Shown here piece after piece: positions 63,105 to 64,000 of a stretch of DNA of 64,000 nucleotides (positions within the stretch are counted from its first letter, which is position 1; every line of letters begins with the position of its first letter). The stretch is taken from assembly GCF_023347295.1 (NCBI RefSeq), contig NZ_CP094469.1, positions 1,054,001 to 1,118,000 on the forward strand, read 5' to 3'. The translations under genes were made by a program, and so were the position numbers. This DNA comes from Faecalibacterium sp. I3-3-33. Lineage in GTDB: Bacteria; Bacillota; Clostridia; Oscillospirales; Ruminococcaceae. The notes under the pieces are model-generated. The model did not search any database. It was not told the origin of the DNA and saw nothing but the letters and a program-made list of their open reading frames with translations.

Positions 63105-63170
63105 GTTGTTTTTTGAAGGATTTTGTATGGAAAAGGGCGAAAAACCGCGTGCTTTGCAGGCATGCGGCAT

Positions 63171-63208
63171 AAAAATACCCCTGATGCCGGAGAGCCCGGG
63201 ATCAGGGG
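63171..63208 (-). terminator. Terminator of the AI-2E family gene
   Basis: On the minus strand CCCCTGA (63202-63208) and TCAGGGG (63178-63184) form a stem followed by TATTTTTA. Confidence 0.8.
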
Positions 63209-63231
63209 AGATAGTATTCTGGCACGCTGCT

Positions 63232-64000
63232 TTATTGCAACGGCTCTTTTGCGCGCAGACGCCGACAGGCATCCTCTTTTACAAGCTCGATGACCACCGC
63301 CGTCAGGGGGATAAAGAAGATGATGCCGATGATGCCGAAAAGCTCTCCGCCGATCATGGCAGCAACAAGGGTGTACAGCGGCGAAAGCCCCACGGACTTG
63401 CCCACCACCCGGGGGTAAATGAACTGATTTTCAATAAACTGCACGGCAAGGTAGACGATCAGGCAGCGCACCGCCAGCACAGGGTCTACCAACAGCACAA
63501 GGAACACGCTGACCACGCAGGAGATCAGCGCACCCACATAGGGGATGATGGCGCAGATGGCGGTAAGTACGCCGACCAGACTGCCGTAGGGGATCTTGAA
63601 AACAGAAAATGCAAGAGCCATGAGAACGCCAAGGATCACCGCCTCGCTGCATTGTCCCGTTAAAAAGTTTGCGAAGGACTGCCGGAACAGCCGGCAGAAT
63701 TTCAGCACCCCGGCGGCGTGGCTGGGCTTCAGGTAGGCGCACACCAGTGTGCGGGCTTGGTGGCCAAGGCTCTCCGTCCCAAGGGACATATAGACGGAGA
63801 TGATCAGCGCAAACGAGGCGGTGACTACGATATTCACCGTGGCAGAGACAGCCCCTACCGCATTGACCAGCACCGTGTCGATGCTTGCGGTGACCTTGTG
63901 CAGCAGCTGCTCCCAGTTGATGCCCTCCAGCCAGTTCATCAGCCAGCTCATATCGGTGTTCTGTGCGCTGAGATAGGCGGTCCAGCGTGGGATATTGGCC
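63232..64000 (-). CDS. AI-2E family transporter, C-terminal part
   Basis: The frame is open to the window edge, so the start is outside; at least 255 residues are present. It has four to five membrane segments and family marks such as YVGALISCVVSVFLVLLVDP and QFIENQFIYPRVVGKSVGLS. These proteins are related to the AI-2 exporter TqsA and to Na+/H+ antiporters; the substrate here is unknown. Confidence 0.88.
   Translation of the reverse strand, partial: ANIPRWTAYLSAQNTDMSWLMNWLEGINWEQLLHKVTASIDTVLVNAVGAVSATVNIVVTASFALIISVYMSLGTESLGHQARTLVCAYLKPSHAAGVLKFCRLFRQSFANFLTGQCSEAVILGVLMALAFSVFKIPYGSLVGVLTAICAIIPYVGALISCVVSVFLVLLVDPVLAVRCLIVYLAVQFIENQFIYPRVVGKSVGLSPLYTLVAAMIGGELFGIIGIIFFIPLTAVVIELVKEDACRRLRAKEPLQ

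Noticed and set aside
1..64000. CRISPR arrays
   Set aside because: No evenly spaced direct repeats of 23-40 bases with unique spacers were seen; the repeats found are duplicated operons, operators and tRNA fragments.

Overview
The window holds two kinds of DNA. Bases 1 to about 42,000 are the distal part of a large integrative and conjugative element (ICE) of the Tn1549/CTn type found in gut Clostridia. Bases from about 43,070 to 64,000 are ordinary GC-rich chromosome of a Gram-positive anaerobe. The gene families, ribosome binding sites, CIRCE element, degenerate Spo0A-like gene and codon use suggest a Faecalibacterium-like member of the Oscillospiraceae/Ruminococcaceae. This is an inference from gene content; no marker gene was compared.

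ICE backbone. A roughly 2,500-residue ArdC-N/methylase/SNF2 helicase gene starts at 523. It is followed by mobC (20467), a small membrane protein (20902), an HUH relaxase (21222), regulatory genes, a ParB-like/DUF6551-like/MazF block (36091-38290) and two serine recombinases (38541 broken, 41810 intact on the minus strand). Between the relaxase and the ParB-like block sits a cargo segment: an acyltransferase, a two-component system, two near-identical ABC operons and several small regulators.

Nested element. The helicase gene is interrupted at 6440/18793 by a 12,352-bp Tn4451-like mobilizable transposon with tnpX at the left end, tnpV next, a MobA/MobL relaxase and a primase-helicase in the right half, and tnpW at the right end. 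Removing 6441-18792 rejoins the helicase in frame (2,532 codons including stop). Joining the ends of the element in a circle builds a TTGACG-17-TATACT promoter in front of tnpX. Its cargo is a defence block: HTH regulator, restriction endonuclease, cytosine-5 methyltransferase, Xre-ImmA/IrrE peptidase and DUF4411 PIN-like protein.

Overprinting. A complete tnpV-family gene with its own ribosome binding site lies at 1292-1645 inside the helicase gene in another frame, where the helicase reads as a Pro/Glu/Gly-rich linker.

Two-component/ABC regulon. The response regulator gene (24381) and both ABC operons (26270, 29792) carry the same operator: two ACATTT half-sites 11 bp apart, 12 bp from half-site to the -10 box. 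The first permease has an in-frame TGA.

Chromosome. Reading outward from a tRNA-Ala(CGC) with two nearby partial copies of its 5' half, there are a SpoU rRNA methylase, a large ABC/FtsX fusion, a Spo0A-like regulator with a degenerate receiver beside a soluble kinase-like ATPase, a YitT protein, a HAD phosphatase, small proteins, a CIRCE-controlled Hsp20, a GntR regulator next to an amino-acid permease with a palindromic operator, an M18 aminopeptidase, a secreted protein, an operon of a lipoprotein (binding protein fused to a 5'-nucleotidase C-like domain) with a hybrid histidine kinase, and a partial AI-2E family transporter.
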